A stretch of 64,000 nt of DNA from Novipirellula herctigrandis (GCA_007859835.1 SJPJ01000001.1:8468218-8532217), one strand, 5' to 3'. Positions 38,419 to 48,599 are shown, counted from the first letter of the stretch. Notes: generated by a model not told the origin, from the letters alone. Program-made: numbers and translations.

Positions 38419-39525
38419 TCACTCGCGTTCGGAACCAGCGGACGTTTGGACGGGGATTTGAACGTTAAAGGACTGCAAAACTCCTTGGTCGTCGAGAGTA
38501 TCGGCCGCGCACAACAAGACAACCGGTTTGCCATCTTCGATAAAGAGTTGCGGACGTTCCAGGTGTTTCAGTTTCTGGACTTGTCCATTTTCCCATTTGA
38601 TTTGCAAAGTGGAAACGAGCGGACTGTTTGCCAAACTCCACTCCAATCCATCGGTCGAATCAAATAGGACGAGCGATTGACCCGCGTCGGTGAAGGCACC
38701 TCGCATGTCTTTTACGATGGCGCGATATTTTCCATCCTGATACCAAATGAAGGGATCTTCGGCGGGGAATTCAAATCCTGGCGCCTGAAACACAGCCTCA
38801 TCGTGCTTCTTGAACGGGCCGATAGGACTATCCGAAGTTGCGACACAGTGGACTACCGGACCGCCCCAAATTCCTGGTTTCTTTTTGCCCACCGCTTTGT
38901 AAACCATTAGATAGCCACCATCAGGCCGTTGAACAACCGATGGATTGCTTGTCATCAACGCATCCAACGACTCGACGTCCGGATTGACATTGATCAACGG
39001 TTGATCAAAACGTATCCACGGCCCATTCGGATTGTCCGCAACAGCAACACCAATGCGTTGGTTATTTCGATGCACAGGATTGAGCTTCACTTTACCCGGG
39101 GCTCCAGTCACGACGCCATCACCTGTATTGCCCATGTAGTAAAGGTAATACTTGTCTGCAAACCGGTGTACCGTTGGGTTGTGAGTACAGAGTCCGTCCC
39201 AAAATTCGGCGCCACGTGGCGGCAACGCGACATCCTGAAACCGGAACGGACCAAACGGACTTTCGGAAACCGCATGGGCGATCTCCGAATGAGTCACCCA
39301 GGCCCAACCGAGTTTTTTTTCCCAGCGAGAATAGTACATGTGATACATACCATCGCCGCCTTTTACCAACGAACCTCCCCAAATGCTATGAGTATCGCTT
39401 GAGAACTTGGCCGACAGCGGGGCTTTGCCAATCTGCAAATGAAAACCAGAGTGGTTATCTTGCGCGACGCAAGGAACTTGCATGAAGAGAACAAAGGCAA
39501 CCACAGGTAGAGTTTTGTCAGTCAA
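38419..39525 (-). CDS. Five-bladed beta-propeller glycoside hydrolase (GH43/GH117-like), exported
   Basis: A 368-residue exported enzyme. After a signal peptide (cut near Ala21), the propeller blades read SIWGGSLVKGGDGMYHMYYSR, THNPTVHRF plus YYLYYMGNT, MTSNPSVVQRPDGGYLMVYK, and EFPAEDPFIWYQDGKY. The pattern of an acidic residue at the start of blades and Glu-Asp-Pro in a later blade fits the arabinanase/anhydrogalactosidase-type propellers of GH43 or GH117. An exact family and linkage cannot be set by eye. TTG 39525 is the start: AAGGAA lies 6 bases upstream and there is no better in-frame ATG. It is upstream of the PEP-CTERM remnant on the same strand. Confidence 0.72.
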   Translation of the reverse strand: MTDKTLPVVAFVLFMQVPCVAQDNHSGFHLQIGKAPLSAKFSSDTHSIWGGSLVKGGDGMYHMYYSRWEKKLGWAWVTHSEIAHAVSESPFGPFRFQDVALPPRGAEFWDGLCTHNPTVHRFADKYYLYYMGNTGDGVVTGAPGKVKLNPVHRNNQRIGVAVADNPNGPWIRFDQPLINVNPDVESLDALMTSNPSVVQRPDGGYLMVYKAVGKKKPGIWGGPVVHCVATSDSPIGPFKKHDEAVFQAPGFEFPAEDPFIWYQDGKYRAIVKDMRGAFTDAGQSLVLFDSTDGLEWSLANSPLVSTLQIKWENGQVQKLKHLERPQLFIEDGKPVVLLCAADTLDDQGVLQSFNVQIPVQTSAGSERE

Positions 39526-39787
39526 CGTATTTCCTTAGCGTAGAGAATGATTGAAAAATGGATTTATTGGGATTCATTCGGTTCCGTTTAGGGTCGGTTT
39601 CTGGCAGGCGATTTTGCCAGAGTTTGCAATATTGCCAGAGTTCGCAAAGGAATCTCCGTTAAACTCATCGCTGTTCCCTTCGTTCAAACAAGACATAGGA
39701 GCCACCTGTGTCGAGAGTGAATCGCCGTTGTTATGTGGGGCACACGGACATTGCGAACGCGGTGACCGACGCGCAATCACCTTGGTG

Positions 39788-41233
39788 TTATTGCGACTTG
39801 AGTCCAAGTTTTTTCTCCCACCATTGCAAATAGGTTTCGGGAGAGACATTGGGTTCCAAACCACGCTTTTTCATGCTGTCCCGATACCACTGCTCGCTCG
39901 ACTGGATCATTGTTTGCAGATTTTCTTCAGTGACGTCTCCCCTGTCTCCCGTCTCATCCATCCATTGATCGAGTTCCGTTCGCAATCCAGAAAGTGTCGA
40001 TGCATATTCGGGATGATTGGCAAGGTTATTCAATTCTTCGGGATCGGTGACCATGTCATACAACTCTTCCGCGGGCCGCTTGTCAGCCCAGAAGATAGAC
40101 GGAGCGTCGCCCAATTCGCCGCGTTGCTTCAAAACGCGTGCTACTGTCATGCCGGGATATTGAAGTTCCTTGTAGCCACTGTGCTGAGCATAGGGACGAT
40201 CCGGATAGAAGTTGCGGATGTACTTAAACCGCTTGGTGCGAACGCAACGAATTCGATCGAGCGTACTGCCGCAACGGTCTCGCGCGGCGAAAATGGCTTC
40301 ACGCCCCTTGAAATCCTTTGCAAATATATTCTGACCATCCATATATGCCGGCACCTCCATGCCGGCTGCGCCAAGTGTTGTCGCCGCAACATCAATCAGA
40401 CTGACCATCTCGTCACGGATTTCGCCCGACCTCACATGTCCTGGCCAACGAACAATAAGAGGCACATGGACGCCACCGTCGAAAAGCCACTGCTTGCCCC
40501 GGTAATGTGGCCTGCCATGATCGCCGAAGAAAATCACAACGGTGTTGTCAAGCAATTCTTTCTCACGAAGCCGATCCATTACCTTGCCAACTTTTGAATC
40601 AAGCACCTCAATCGTTTCGAGATAGTTCGCCCAATCAGCACGAATGACGGGATGATCAGGATAGTATGAGGGAATTTCGACGTCATCGGCGCGATGGATG
40701 TCTTTTGCTTGAACGAAGGGGCGATGCGGTTCATGAATCTGCACCTGAGCAAAGAACGGTTGGCCCTCTTTTCTCGCTGACCAATTTGGCGCATCAAACA
40801 ACTCACCGTCGAAAGAAAAATTGTAATCGACTTTGCCAGCCTTGTTCATTGCCGAATTCGAGTTGCAGACGAAGTAACCAGCACGGCGCAGCAGTTCGGT
40901 AATCGGCTCGACAGGATCCGGCAATGGCTTCGGATACACTGTACGGTGTTGATGAGAACTCGTGCTCGTTTGATAGACGCCGGTGATGAATGCAGATCGA
41001 CTCGCTGAACACACCGGCGAGGTCGAAAATGCAAAATCGTATCGTGTTCCCTGTTCGGCGAGTCGGTCGATGTTTGGCGTTTGGATCCCTTCGTATCCAT
41101 AGCACGAAAGGTCCGGACTCAAATCGTCCGCAATGATCCAAAGAACATTCAGTTTCTCGTCGGCGTGGGTCATTGATGCGGAAAACAGCAGCATGCCCAA
41201 CAATAGAAGCCACCTTGAGAGTTGACGGTTCAT
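39788..41233 (-). CDS. Type I sulfatase, heparan-N-sulfatase-like branch, exported
   Basis: A 481-residue sulfatase with a signal peptide ending near Ala24. Asp36-Asp37 (ADDLSPDLSCYG), CSASR with Cys75, YQTSTSSHQHR and GDHGRPHYRGKQWLFDGG match the S1_8-type branch that includes heparan N-sulfatases. The catalytic Cys and metal ligands are intact. Substrate is inferred only as sulfated saccharide. ATG 41233 gives a standard signal peptide. It is followed on the same strand, after 262 bases, by the GH43-like gene, and preceded by another sulfatase after 242 bases. Confidence 0.9.
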   Translation of the reverse strand: MNRQLSRWLLLLGMLLFSASMTHADEKLNVLWIIADDLSPDLSCYGYEGIQTPNIDRLAEQGTRYDFAFSTSPVCSASRSAFITGVYQTSTSSHQHRTVYPKPLPDPVEPITELLRRAGYFVCNSNSAMNKAGKVDYNFSFDGELFDAPNWSARKEGQPFFAQVQIHEPHRPFVQAKDIHRADDVEIPSYYPDHPVIRADWANYLETIEVLDSKVGKVMDRLREKELLDNTVVIFFGDHGRPHYRGKQWLFDGGVHVPLIVRWPGHVRSGEIRDEMVSLIDVAATTLGAAGMEVPAYMDGQNIFAKDFKGREAIFAARDRCGSTLDRIRCVRTKRFKYIRNFYPDRPYAQHSGYKELQYPGMTVARVLKQRGELGDAPSIFWADKRPAEELYDMVTDPEELNNLANHPEYASTLSGLRTELDQWMDETGDRGDVTEENLQTMIQSSEQWYRDSMKKRGLEPNVSPETYLQWWEKKLGLKSQ

Positions 41234-41475
41234 TGTTGCGTATCCTTATGTGGGGAAATGGTACATTGTCGCCATCGACGCACAAACGGCAAGATCACAT
41301 CAATTCTTTCGAGTCACGCATTGGCGCGATCGTGTAATCCGCGTCGGCATCGATATCGTTCCTTGGCTATGTAAAGTGGACGTCTCGAAACTTGGCGCGA
41401 TGCATTGACATTGGGGCTCTTTTCGAACACAGGGACTTCGTAGACGGTCGCATTTCGCACGCATTTTGCAGCTCA

Positions 41476-42999
41476 TCAAAGTGCCGCTCCGGGTGGCAAG
41501 GGGACATCATTCGTTTGCCGCCACTGGACCAACGCCCTTAACATCGACTGGGTAAGCTCGGGGTTGTTTTCAACGAGGTTTTGCTCCTCCTTCGGATCAT
41601 TGCGCAAGTCATAGAGTTCGAGTTTTCCATCAGCCAGATACTGAATCAACTTATGGTGGTTTTTGCGAATAACCGAGCAGGTCCCGTGCGCGTTACGGCT
41701 AGCCAAATGCCAATAAAGCGGTCGCGTTTGTAAATGCTCGGGTTCGGCCGTGAACAACCCGGTAATCGAGTCGCCATCGAGCACTCCGTCGTAGTCGATT
41801 TCGGCAACGTCCATGAACGTCGGAAAGAAATCGAGCCCCGTCACGGGGATCGTGGTCCGGCGGGGCGTGATTTTCCCTGGCCAGCTTAGACAGGTCGGAA
41901 CGCGAATGCCGCCTTCATAGATATGTCCCTTTTTGCCGCGAAGGCGATTATTGCGACCGATGTTCTGTCCGTTATCGGAGCTAAAAACAATCAGCGTGTT
42001 ATCGCGGATACCGCTGTTGTCCAAAAATTCGAGGATACGCCCAACATTGTCGTCAAGCGATTCGATCATTGTCGCATACTGCGCTTCAATCACTTTCCTC
42101 TTCCCGGTTTCCATTCCCTGGCCGGTGATTGGATCACCAGCTTTTTCCATATACTTTTCAAACAGGGCTTCGCTTCGTGGACGGACTGGCCGATGCACCG
42201 TGTAGTAGTGCAGGTTGATGAAGAAGGGTCCGTCTTGATGCTGCTCCATAAATTCGATGGAATCATCCGTCAGCCGATCCGTCAGCCACTCGTCATCCGG
42301 TTTGGACTCGATAAAGGGATTGCTAAACGGAGCAAAGTAACCGCCCGTTTCGCTATGATATCCGTCCACCTCAAGTGCCGGATCCCCGCGGTACGTCCCG
42401 CCGACGTTCTTCAGGTATCCGCGGCCTTCAGGGTAGTATTTCCGGCAGTGCTGTTTGTGATAAGCCACCCAACTGAAATCCCACGGATCGGGCTGGCGTA
42501 GTTTCTCCTTTAACGGGAACGTCATCGCCATTTCTTCTTGGGGATAGGGGCCAACAAGGTGCCACTTTCCCAGGTGAATTGATTTGTATCCCGCCTCGGC
42601 CAAGGGCTGGCTGTACATGATATGCTCTTCTTCAACGGTCCACCGCGAGAAGATGTTTTCCTGGTCATCTCCTTTCTCAAGTACAGGTACGGTGTAGACG
42701 CCAGTGCGAAACGATTGCTTGCCAGTTGCCAACGCTGTTCGCGATGGTGAACAAGTGGGGTACATGTAAGCGTTTTCGAGCACCAAACCGCTGCGCGCCA
42801 AAGAATCGATATTGGGCGTTTCATAGAAGGTCGAACCGTTAAATCCAACATCAGCATGACCGAGGTCGTCCACCAAGATGAACACAATATTCGGTTTTGA
42901 GTTCGCCATCGCGCAGGGTGTGGAGCAAACCATCAGCGCGACAATGTAACAAACTTGACATAGCAGTGCGAAGAATTTCATTTCTCTATTCTGTTCCAT
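41476..42999 (-). CDS. Type I sulfatase, exported
   Basis: A 507-residue arylsulfatase-like enzyme. Asp44-Asp45 (VDDLGHADVG), CSPSR with Cys83 and SSDNGQNIGRNN plus YEGGIRVP make an intact site. ATG 42999 directly follows the TAA of the upstream FAD oxidoreductase, giving translational coupling; ATG 42981 (MKFFALLCQ) would give a tidier signal peptide. The signal region is unusually Cys-rich. It is the third gene of a symporter-oxidoreductase-sulfatase operon. Confidence 0.9.
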   Translation of the reverse strand: MEQNREMKFFALLCQVCYIVALMVCSTPCAMANSKPNIVFILVDDLGHADVGFNGSTFYETPNIDSLARSGLVLENAYMYPTCSPSRTALATGKQSFRTGVYTVPVLEKGDDQENIFSRWTVEEEHIMYSQPLAEAGYKSIHLGKWHLVGPYPQEEMAMTFPLKEKLRQPDPWDFSWVAYHKQHCRKYYPEGRGYLKNVGGTYRGDPALEVDGYHSETGGYFAPFSNPFIESKPDDEWLTDRLTDDSIEFMEQHQDGPFFINLHYYTVHRPVRPRSEALFEKYMEKAGDPITGQGMETGKRKVIEAQYATMIESLDDNVGRILEFLDNSGIRDNTLIVFSSDNGQNIGRNNRLRGKKGHIYEGGIRVPTCLSWPGKITPRRTTIPVTGLDFFPTFMDVAEIDYDGVLDGDSITGLFTAEPEHLQTRPLYWHLASRNAHGTCSVIRKNHHKLIQYLADGKLELYDLRNDPKEEQNLVENNPELTQSMLRALVQWRQTNDVPLPPGAAL

Positions 43000-45405
43000 T
43001 TATGTGCTAAAGACGCGAATACGAAACGCGCTGACAGGAATGTTTTCAGCCACGTTGTTCAATTCGATCCGCAATCGGTCGGTACGCGTCGGTTTCATCG
43101 TAAAGCCACAACGAGTTTGGTGATTGTCCGTCGTTTCCGCCAGTATAGTTCCCATGTGATCGAGAATGCGAATCGTTGATGCGCAGAAAGGCATTGCACG
43201 CTCGGGATGTCCCATCAAGACGGACTCCATCGCATGGTCAAAGTCCGTATCGAGCGATACAACCACGCGTTGAACGAGCTTCGCGGTGTCCCACTGCAAT
43301 TCAATCCAGGGCGATGAATCCGTCGCGTCCGCCACCCAAGCGTTCGCTGCGGAAGTTGGCCGTTCAGGACCCCTCAACAAATTCTCCGGCCCAAAACCGT
43401 CCAACGGAGGAGTGAACTGCATCGCGAGATTTTTACCACCCGGTCGACGTTCGGGCAACCAAAACTCAAAGGAATCAATACCGATTCCGCTAGGCGGTGT
43501 CTGGACCGCGGACTTGCTAACCTTTTCGTTCAAACACTGATTCAAGGACAACATAGCTGTGATTCGAATATCACTCAGCGATACGGACACAGCTGGATTG
43601 GCGAGCAAACACACCATCACATACCGCTGCGTTTCAACAACCGTATCAAAATCGACTTCCACCCTTCGCGAATCTTTACTAGGCGTATCCATCTGGTTTT
43701 CAGACACATACCTCGTAGGGGCACTGCTTATCCGACCATCGTTCGTGGCAGTCGTTGGAAGCAGGCCCGCCGTTGCCGATACTTCGACGTTAACTTCGGA
43801 AAGAATCTCATCAGGCGTAAAGCTCGCTTCGCGACTACATGCCCGCAATTGAACGGTCAAGGTTGTATCCCGAGTTGACTCGACCCAGAAGTGTATCTTT
43901 GGCACTCGCCCTGGCTGAACAGGAATCAGCATGGCTTGCGAATCGTCAAGCAATTTCAGGTCTTGTCCCGGCGGCAACTCGCCCAATTGCAATTGACTGC
44001 TCGACACGATCGTTGCCTGTGTCGCCAAGTCTTCTTCGTCAGGTATGTCCACATGGGGAATGAACTGGCCGGTGCGTTGCAAATCTCGTTGCAGGCGACG
44101 CATGTGTTGATCGTCTGTCAGATCTCGCGGCATCAATTCCTGTTCTCGACAGATCGACGCGGCCATACCGACAGCCTGAGCGTTGTGAGCGCATGTTGCC
44201 ATCACGCGAGTCGATCCAAAGGCGATGTGGCTCGCACTGATAATCCGGCCGGCAAGAAACAGATTACGAATGTTTCGACTGTACATCGACCGATAGGGAA
44301 TCTGATATACGCCTTTACTGTGCCACTGGGTGCAGCCAGCCAATTCGGAGAAGACGCCGTCAGCGGGATGCAAGTCGATCGCCCAACCGCCAAAACTGAC
44401 GGCGTCACCGTGCCGCCTCTGCTGCACGATGTCCTGCTGCACCATCATGATGTCGCCTTCGAAGCGGCGGCTTTCCCGTTTGCCGGGAATCTGGCCAACC
44501 CATTCCAGTGTTAGGGTCTCCGATTCTGGAAATTCCCCCGAATTCTTGATGTGATCCCACACGCCGTAGATCACTTCCCAAAGCTCCCACTTGATGCGTT
44601 CGGTATCGTGGACCGTGTCGAGTCGCCCTCCATGTTCAATCCACCAAAGCTGGCACCCATGTTCCTTTGCATTGAAGCTGCGCCATCGAGGGATCTTGGT
44701 GATATCCTTCATCGCGTAACTTGGTGCAACGAAACGCACCGGCCGACCAACGTCTTTCGTATAAAAGTAGAGCGAGTGACCAAGTAGTTCGTCGCGTTCC
44801 TCTGACGGAGCGAAGCCTTCACCAAATTCACTGCTTGATTCCGCTCCAATTCGAAATGCGGCGCCTGCCATAAAGCCAACGATGCCGTCTCCGGATGCAT
44901 CACAAAACAAAGGAGCATGTACCTCGTACATGATGCTATTTTGACTACAGAACGCTCGCACTGATTCGATCGTATCAGGATCACGTTTGGTTAACTCAAA
45001 CGCAGCCGTGTTTAGCAGCAACGTGATGTTCGGTTCTTCAACGACCTTTTCAAGCAGGATCGTGTCGAGGATCAGCGGGTTGCCTTCGGGGTTGCGATAC
45101 ATGTTCTCGATAAGAAGCTCGTCGATGATCCCACCTTCGCGAGCCCAACGATTATTGTTTCCCATATGTGACGTTGCGCCCAAGATCCATAAACGCACTT
45201 CGCTCGACGCGTTACCTCCAAGAACGGGTCGATCTTGAATCAACACCACGCGAATTCCCGCTCGTGCTGCAGAGATCGCTGCGCATGCCCCAGCTAGTCC
45301 TCCGCCCACTACGACAAAGTCAGACTCAAGTCGATCCGTTTTTAAGGAACGCTCCTGTGCCGCATCAAATTTCTTCAATGTTCCTAGTCCTTTTTTCGTG
45401 GGCAA
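43000..45405 (-). CDS. FAD-dependent oxidoreductase with C-terminal discoidin-like domain, cytoplasmic
   Basis: An 801-residue protein with no signal peptide. The FAD_oxidored domain begins with the dinucleotide fold VVVGGGLAGACAAISAARAG near residues 31-50 and has LGGNASSEVR just after it, then CDASGDG and a C-terminal LFLAGRIISASHIAFGSTRV cofactor-binding segment. The last 150 residues resemble a discoidin/F5-8C sugar-binding module. The substrate is unknown; relatives sit in polysaccharide-use clusters. Start ATG 45405 overlaps the symporter by 41 bases; TTG 45378 with AGGA 4 bases before it would cut the overlap to 14. Its TAA abuts the next sulfatase ATG. Confidence 0.85.
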   Translation of the reverse strand: MPTKKGLGTLKKFDAAQERSLKTDRLESDFVVVGGGLAGACAAISAARAGIRVVLIQDRPVLGGNASSEVRLWILGATSHMGNNNRWAREGGIIDELLIENMYRNPEGNPLILDTILLEKVVEEPNITLLLNTAAFELTKRDPDTIESVRAFCSQNSIMYEVHAPLFCDASGDGIVGFMAGAAFRIGAESSSEFGEGFAPSEERDELLGHSLYFYTKDVGRPVRFVAPSYAMKDITKIPRWRSFNAKEHGCQLWWIEHGGRLDTVHDTERIKWELWEVIYGVWDHIKNSGEFPESETLTLEWVGQIPGKRESRRFEGDIMMVQQDIVQQRRHGDAVSFGGWAIDLHPADGVFSELAGCTQWHSKGVYQIPYRSMYSRNIRNLFLAGRIISASHIAFGSTRVMATCAHNAQAVGMAASICREQELMPRDLTDDQHMRRLQRDLQRTGQFIPHVDIPDEEDLATQATIVSSSQLQLGELPPGQDLKLLDDSQAMLIPVQPGRVPKIHFWVESTRDTTLTVQLRACSREASFTPDEILSEVNVEVSATAGLLPTTATNDGRISSAPTRYVSENQMDTPSKDSRRVEVDFDTVVETQRYVMVCLLANPAVSVSLSDIRITAMLSLNQCLNEKVSKSAVQTPPSGIGIDSFEFWLPERRPGGKNLAMQFTPPLDGFGPENLLRGPERPTSAANAWVADATDSSPWIELQWDTAKLVQRVVVSLDTDFDHAMESVLMGHPERAMPFCASTIRILDHMGTILAETTDNHQTRCGFTMKPTRTDRLRIELNNVAENIPVSAFRIRVFST

Positions 45406-47203
45406 GGCCTCTGAGAGAAACCACCAAAATCAATACCGCCAGCCCCAGCAAACCACTGGAAAACAGCAGCAGCGTTCCACGATCGTTCTTGTTTTCGGGC
45501 ACCAGCACCAACGCCAGCATCAATAAACCACACCCGACCAAAGCCCATCCGACAACAATCGCTGGCAAGCGACTTGCGCGAACTCGGCCGCTTGCTTCCA
45601 ATGCCTGCTCTTTGGATATGCGCTGCGCAACACGCTGGTGGCCTGGGGCGACTCCACGAGTAAAAAATTGCATAACGGCGAGGATGATGACCGGCATCAC
45701 CACGCCTGTGAATGTATTGACCGTGCTAGAGTTCGCCTGAACCCAATCGGCCATCGGTTTGAATGCGGCGACGCCGGACAAAAATCCTGTGGGCTGAAGC
45801 CCAAAGCGAACGAAGATACCGACCACCAAGGAAACTCCAGCCGTTACCCAAACCGCCTGCGACGTGACGCTGCGACTAAAAAGCGACCAAAGGGTTGGCG
45901 CGAACAGGCCTACCACAACCATTTCGGTAATCGTGACGATCACCTTTTCCGCACCACCAAGCGATTGGTACGCCAACGCAATCGCAATCAAGACCGCCCC
46001 CAAGGCGACGGTTATGATCCGTCCCACAACGACAAGTTTGTGATCGTCCTCTTGAACGCCCGTTATTGGACGGTAAATATCACGAGTCATCACCCCAGCA
46101 AAGACGTTCAATTGCGAACTGACCATACTGGCGGTAGCGGAAAACATCGCGGCAATCATCAAGCCGACCATCCCGACCGGCAGCACGGACTGACACGCAT
46201 CGATGTACGCTGTCTCGCTCATTCGCAACACAACCTCCTGGCTCGCTCCGGGCGGAATAGGTGTGTGCACCCTCCATATCAATGGTGGCAGCAGCCATAT
46301 CACGGGGCTGACCAAGTACAAGATGCCGAACAGATAAGTGCTCTTTCGGGCCGACTTGGCATCAGGCACACAGATAAACCGCTGGACGAATGCCCATTCG
46401 GCTCCGATCATAAAAAAGTGAATCGCACACCATCCAGCCAAAAAGAACAATGTATAGTCGCCCGAAATCGGGCTAAGCAGCGTCCCATCAGACACCACCT
46501 CGGACGCTTTGACATGCAGCGCGGGAGTGGCCGCCGCGCTATCTACAAACGCATGAATACCGCCAACTCGCGATAACGCCAAAGGGATGACGAATAACAC
46601 AGCCAGATTCAAGACAATGAACTGCAACACATCGGTCATTAACACGGCCCAAAGACCGCCGATCATCGTGTAAATGACGACGATGCTGCTAAAGATCACA
46701 ATCCCCCAGTACAGCGAAAGATTGCCAGTTGCAGGGTCGCGAAGCAGGTTGCCTTCGGCCAGCGGCATCAGTGTCACCAGGATGCGACCCAGCGCATACA
46801 GAGCGCCAGCCGTCGTGATCATCCTGAAAACGGTCATGAACCACGTGTAAAAGTGCAGTGCACCATTACCAAAACGAAGCTGAATGTACTCCGCTGGTGT
46901 CTTAACCCCCATGCGTTTCCAGCGCCCCGCCACGAAGTATCCAACCAGCAAAGCAGCGACGCCGTACATTAGGTTGATCATCACGGCAACTAGACCTTGC
47001 CGATAGGCGATGCCTCCCCACACCACAAACGTGTTCGCCGAAAACATCGTCATGAAAGCACTGAGGCCACTCGTCCACCACGGCGACTCACCACCGGCAG
47101 CAAACATATCCGCACTGTTTTTGTTCTTCAGCGCAAACAGACAACCAACAGCGAAGATGCCGCCGAGATAGACCAGCACGACGAGGTAGTCGATCGTTAC
47201 CAT
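45365..47203 (-). CDS. Sodium:solute symporter family transporter
   Basis: A 612-residue inner-membrane transporter with at least twelve hydrophobic spans, opening with DYLVVLVYLGGIFAVGCLFA and an early GGESPWWTSGLSAFMTMFSA segment typical of the SSS family (SGLT-like). Such proteins couple sodium entry to uptake of sugars or organic acids. It heads a minus-strand operon with the FAD oxidoreductase and a sulfatase and is divergent from the AraC/XylR-type regulator, which suggests it imports the product that the regulator senses. ATG 47203 has no strong ribosome site. Confidence 0.92.
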   Translation of the reverse strand: MVTIDYLVVLVYLGGIFAVGCLFALKNKNSADMFAAGGESPWWTSGLSAFMTMFSANTFVVWGGIAYRQGLVAVMINLMYGVAALLVGYFVAGRWKRMGVKTPAEYIQLRFGNGALHFYTWFMTVFRMITTAGALYALGRILVTLMPLAEGNLLRDPATGNLSLYWGIVIFSSIVVIYTMIGGLWAVLMTDVLQFIVLNLAVLFVIPLALSRVGGIHAFVDSAAATPALHVKASEVVSDGTLLSPISGDYTLFFLAGWCAIHFFMIGAEWAFVQRFICVPDAKSARKSTYLFGILYLVSPVIWLLPPLIWRVHTPIPPGASQEVVLRMSETAYIDACQSVLPVGMVGLMIAAMFSATASMVSSQLNVFAGVMTRDIYRPITGVQEDDHKLVVVGRIITVALGAVLIAIALAYQSLGGAEKVIVTITEMVVVGLFAPTLWSLFSRSVTSQAVWVTAGVSLVVGIFVRFGLQPTGFLSGVAAFKPMADWVQANSSTVNTFTGVVMPVIILAVMQFFTRGVAPGHQRVAQRISKEQALEASGRVRASRLPAIVVGWALVGCGLLMLALVLVPENKNDRGTLLLFSSGLLGLAVLILVVSLRGLAHEKRTRNIEEI

Positions 47204-47402
47204 GAATCACAGTGCAAGACTAATATGGTGCAAGATTAATAAAGCCCGATGCTGTCAGTGGCTGTCAACCAGCGCATTGTTTGCGTCACTATCCCAATCG
47301 CCCTGCCAGAAATTGCAACCGCCCCCAGTGTGCCGCCAATGCCGGTCTTCAACCAGTAGTATTTGCGAGTTTTTTCTTTGCATTAGCGACAGACTCACTG
47401 CT
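47204..47402. promoter_or_regulatory. Divergent promoter region of symporter operon and AraC/XylR regulator
   Basis: Contains two short direct-repeat sets on the plus strand. GTGCAAGAYTAATA occurs at 47212-47225 and 47228-47241 (16-bp phase), close to the symporter ATG. GCTGTCA occurs at 47251 and 47261 (10-bp phase), within a block shared with the GH86 gene. Direct repeats are the usual binding pattern of AraC-family regulators. No unambiguous -35/-10 was identified. Confidence 0.45.
47253..47265. promoter_or_regulatory. Candidate operator, TGTCAGTGGCTGT copy 1
   Basis: The 13-mer TGTCAGTGGCTGT lies 50 bases upstream of the symporter start and is found again, same orientation, at 50688-50700 upstream of the GH86-like gene. 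See findings. Confidence 0.4.
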
Positions 47403-48599
47403 ATGATGACCGCCATGTCAAAACACCGACCCTCAAACAACCCAGACCGTATGCTCCAAGTGGCGGTATTAGTTGACACCTCGACAGATTGGGGACGGCA
47501 ATTGATTCGAGGGATCACAACCTACGCTCAAAAACACGGACCTTGGCATTTGCAGGTCGAACCACGTGGTCGAAACGAGCAGGTTCAACTACCCAAAAAT
47601 TGGGAAGGCGATGGGATTATCGCGAGAGTGGCCAACCACAAGATCGCCGAAGATCTGCGATTCATCAATGTGCCGATTGTCAATATTTCAGGCATTGAAC
47701 TTGATGGGGTTTCGTTCCCACGTGTAACAACCGACTATGAAGCCGTCGCAGAACTTGCTGCTGAACACTTCATTTCGCGTGGTTTTCAACGCTTTGCCTA
47801 CGTTGGCCCATTCAAGTTGTCCTATGTGAAACAACACGCAGACGCATTTGAACGGCGAATCAGTGCCCATGGTTCTCAATTGGAACGTTTTGACTACGCC
47901 CACGAATCCATGGCTAGCCAACGATGGCTAAAGCAAAGTCAGCGATTGGGAAGTTGGTTGACGAAGTTAGACAAACCGATCGCGATCTTTTCTTGGGGGA
48001 CAACCGCATCATGCCAACTGCTTGACGTTTGTCGGTTCCGAAAGATCCTCGTGCCTGATGATGTCGCGGTTTTGGCAGGAGACAATGACGACGTTATTTC
48101 GGAAACCACGGTACCGCCATTATCAGCAATTTTGAACCCTTCAAAGCAGGTTGGTTATCGCGCGGCGAAGCGTCTTGACCGGCTTGTCCGCAGACAACAG
48201 GATCATGGCGAAGACGAGCGAATTCCGCCCATTGAAGTGGTCACTCGCGGGTCGACCGAAGTGTTAGCGATCGAAGACGAGGAACTCACACTCGCCGTTC
48301 AATTTATCAGAAGAAACGCCTTCTCGGTACTTACTGTTCGACAGGTCGCTGACTCCGTCCCGATGACACGCCGCAGCCTTGAACGCAAGTTCAAAAAGTG
48401 GATCGGTCGCACTCCGCTTGAGGAAATCCGTAGACTTCGCATCGCGCGTGTTAAAGAGTTGCTGGCAACCACGGACTTGGCAATCTCTCGGGTTGCAGAA
48501 GCAACAGGCTTCGGCACGCCCGAATACATGACGACTGTTTTCAAACAGGAGATGGGTTTGACACCGCTAAGGTATCGCTCAACCGTTCGAGCAAGGTAG
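47403..48599 (+). CDS. AraC-family (XylR-type) transcriptional regulator
   Basis: A 398-residue regulator. The N-terminal two thirds form a periplasmic-binding-protein-like sugar sensor (VAVLVDTSTDWGRQLIRGI opens it, as in XylR), and the C-terminal 100 residues form a two-helix-turn-helix AraC domain (VRQVADSVPMTRRSLERKF and ISRVAEATGFGTPEYMTTVF). E. coli XylR, with the same layout, activates xylose genes on binding sugar. I chose ATG 47403; ATG 47415 is also possible, and the frame extends far upstream without a good start. It is divergent from the symporter operon and convergent with the GH86-like gene. Confidence 0.92.
   Translation: MMTAMSKHRPSNNPDRMLQVAVLVDTSTDWGRQLIRGITTYAQKHGPWHLQVEPRGRNEQVQLPKNWEGDGIIARVANHKIAEDLRFINVPIVNISGIELDGVSFPRVTTDYEAVAELAAEHFISRGFQRFAYVGPFKLSYVKQHADAFERRISAHGSQLERFDYAHESMASQRWLKQSQRLGSWLTKLDKPIAIFSWGTTASCQLLDVCRFRKILVPDDVAVLAGDNDDVISETTVPPLSAILNPSKQVGYRAAKRLDRLVRRQQDHGEDERIPPIEVVTRGSTEVLAIEDEELTLAVQFIRRNAFSVLTVRQVADSVPMTRRSLERKFKKWIGRTPLEEIRRLRIARVKELLATTDLAISRVAEATGFGTPEYMTTVFKQEMGLTPLRYRSTVRAR

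Noticed and set aside
39551..40597. Long plus-strand frame of 348 codons opposite a sulfatase
   Set aside because: It lies mostly antisense to a complete sulfatase with an intact active site, has no recognisable domain and no ribosome binding site; its length follows from the composition of the real gene.
45638..46576. Plus-strand frame of 312 codons inside the symporter gene
   Set aside because: Rich in His, Arg, Gln and Asp with no hydrophobic core, as expected of the complement of a transporter gene.
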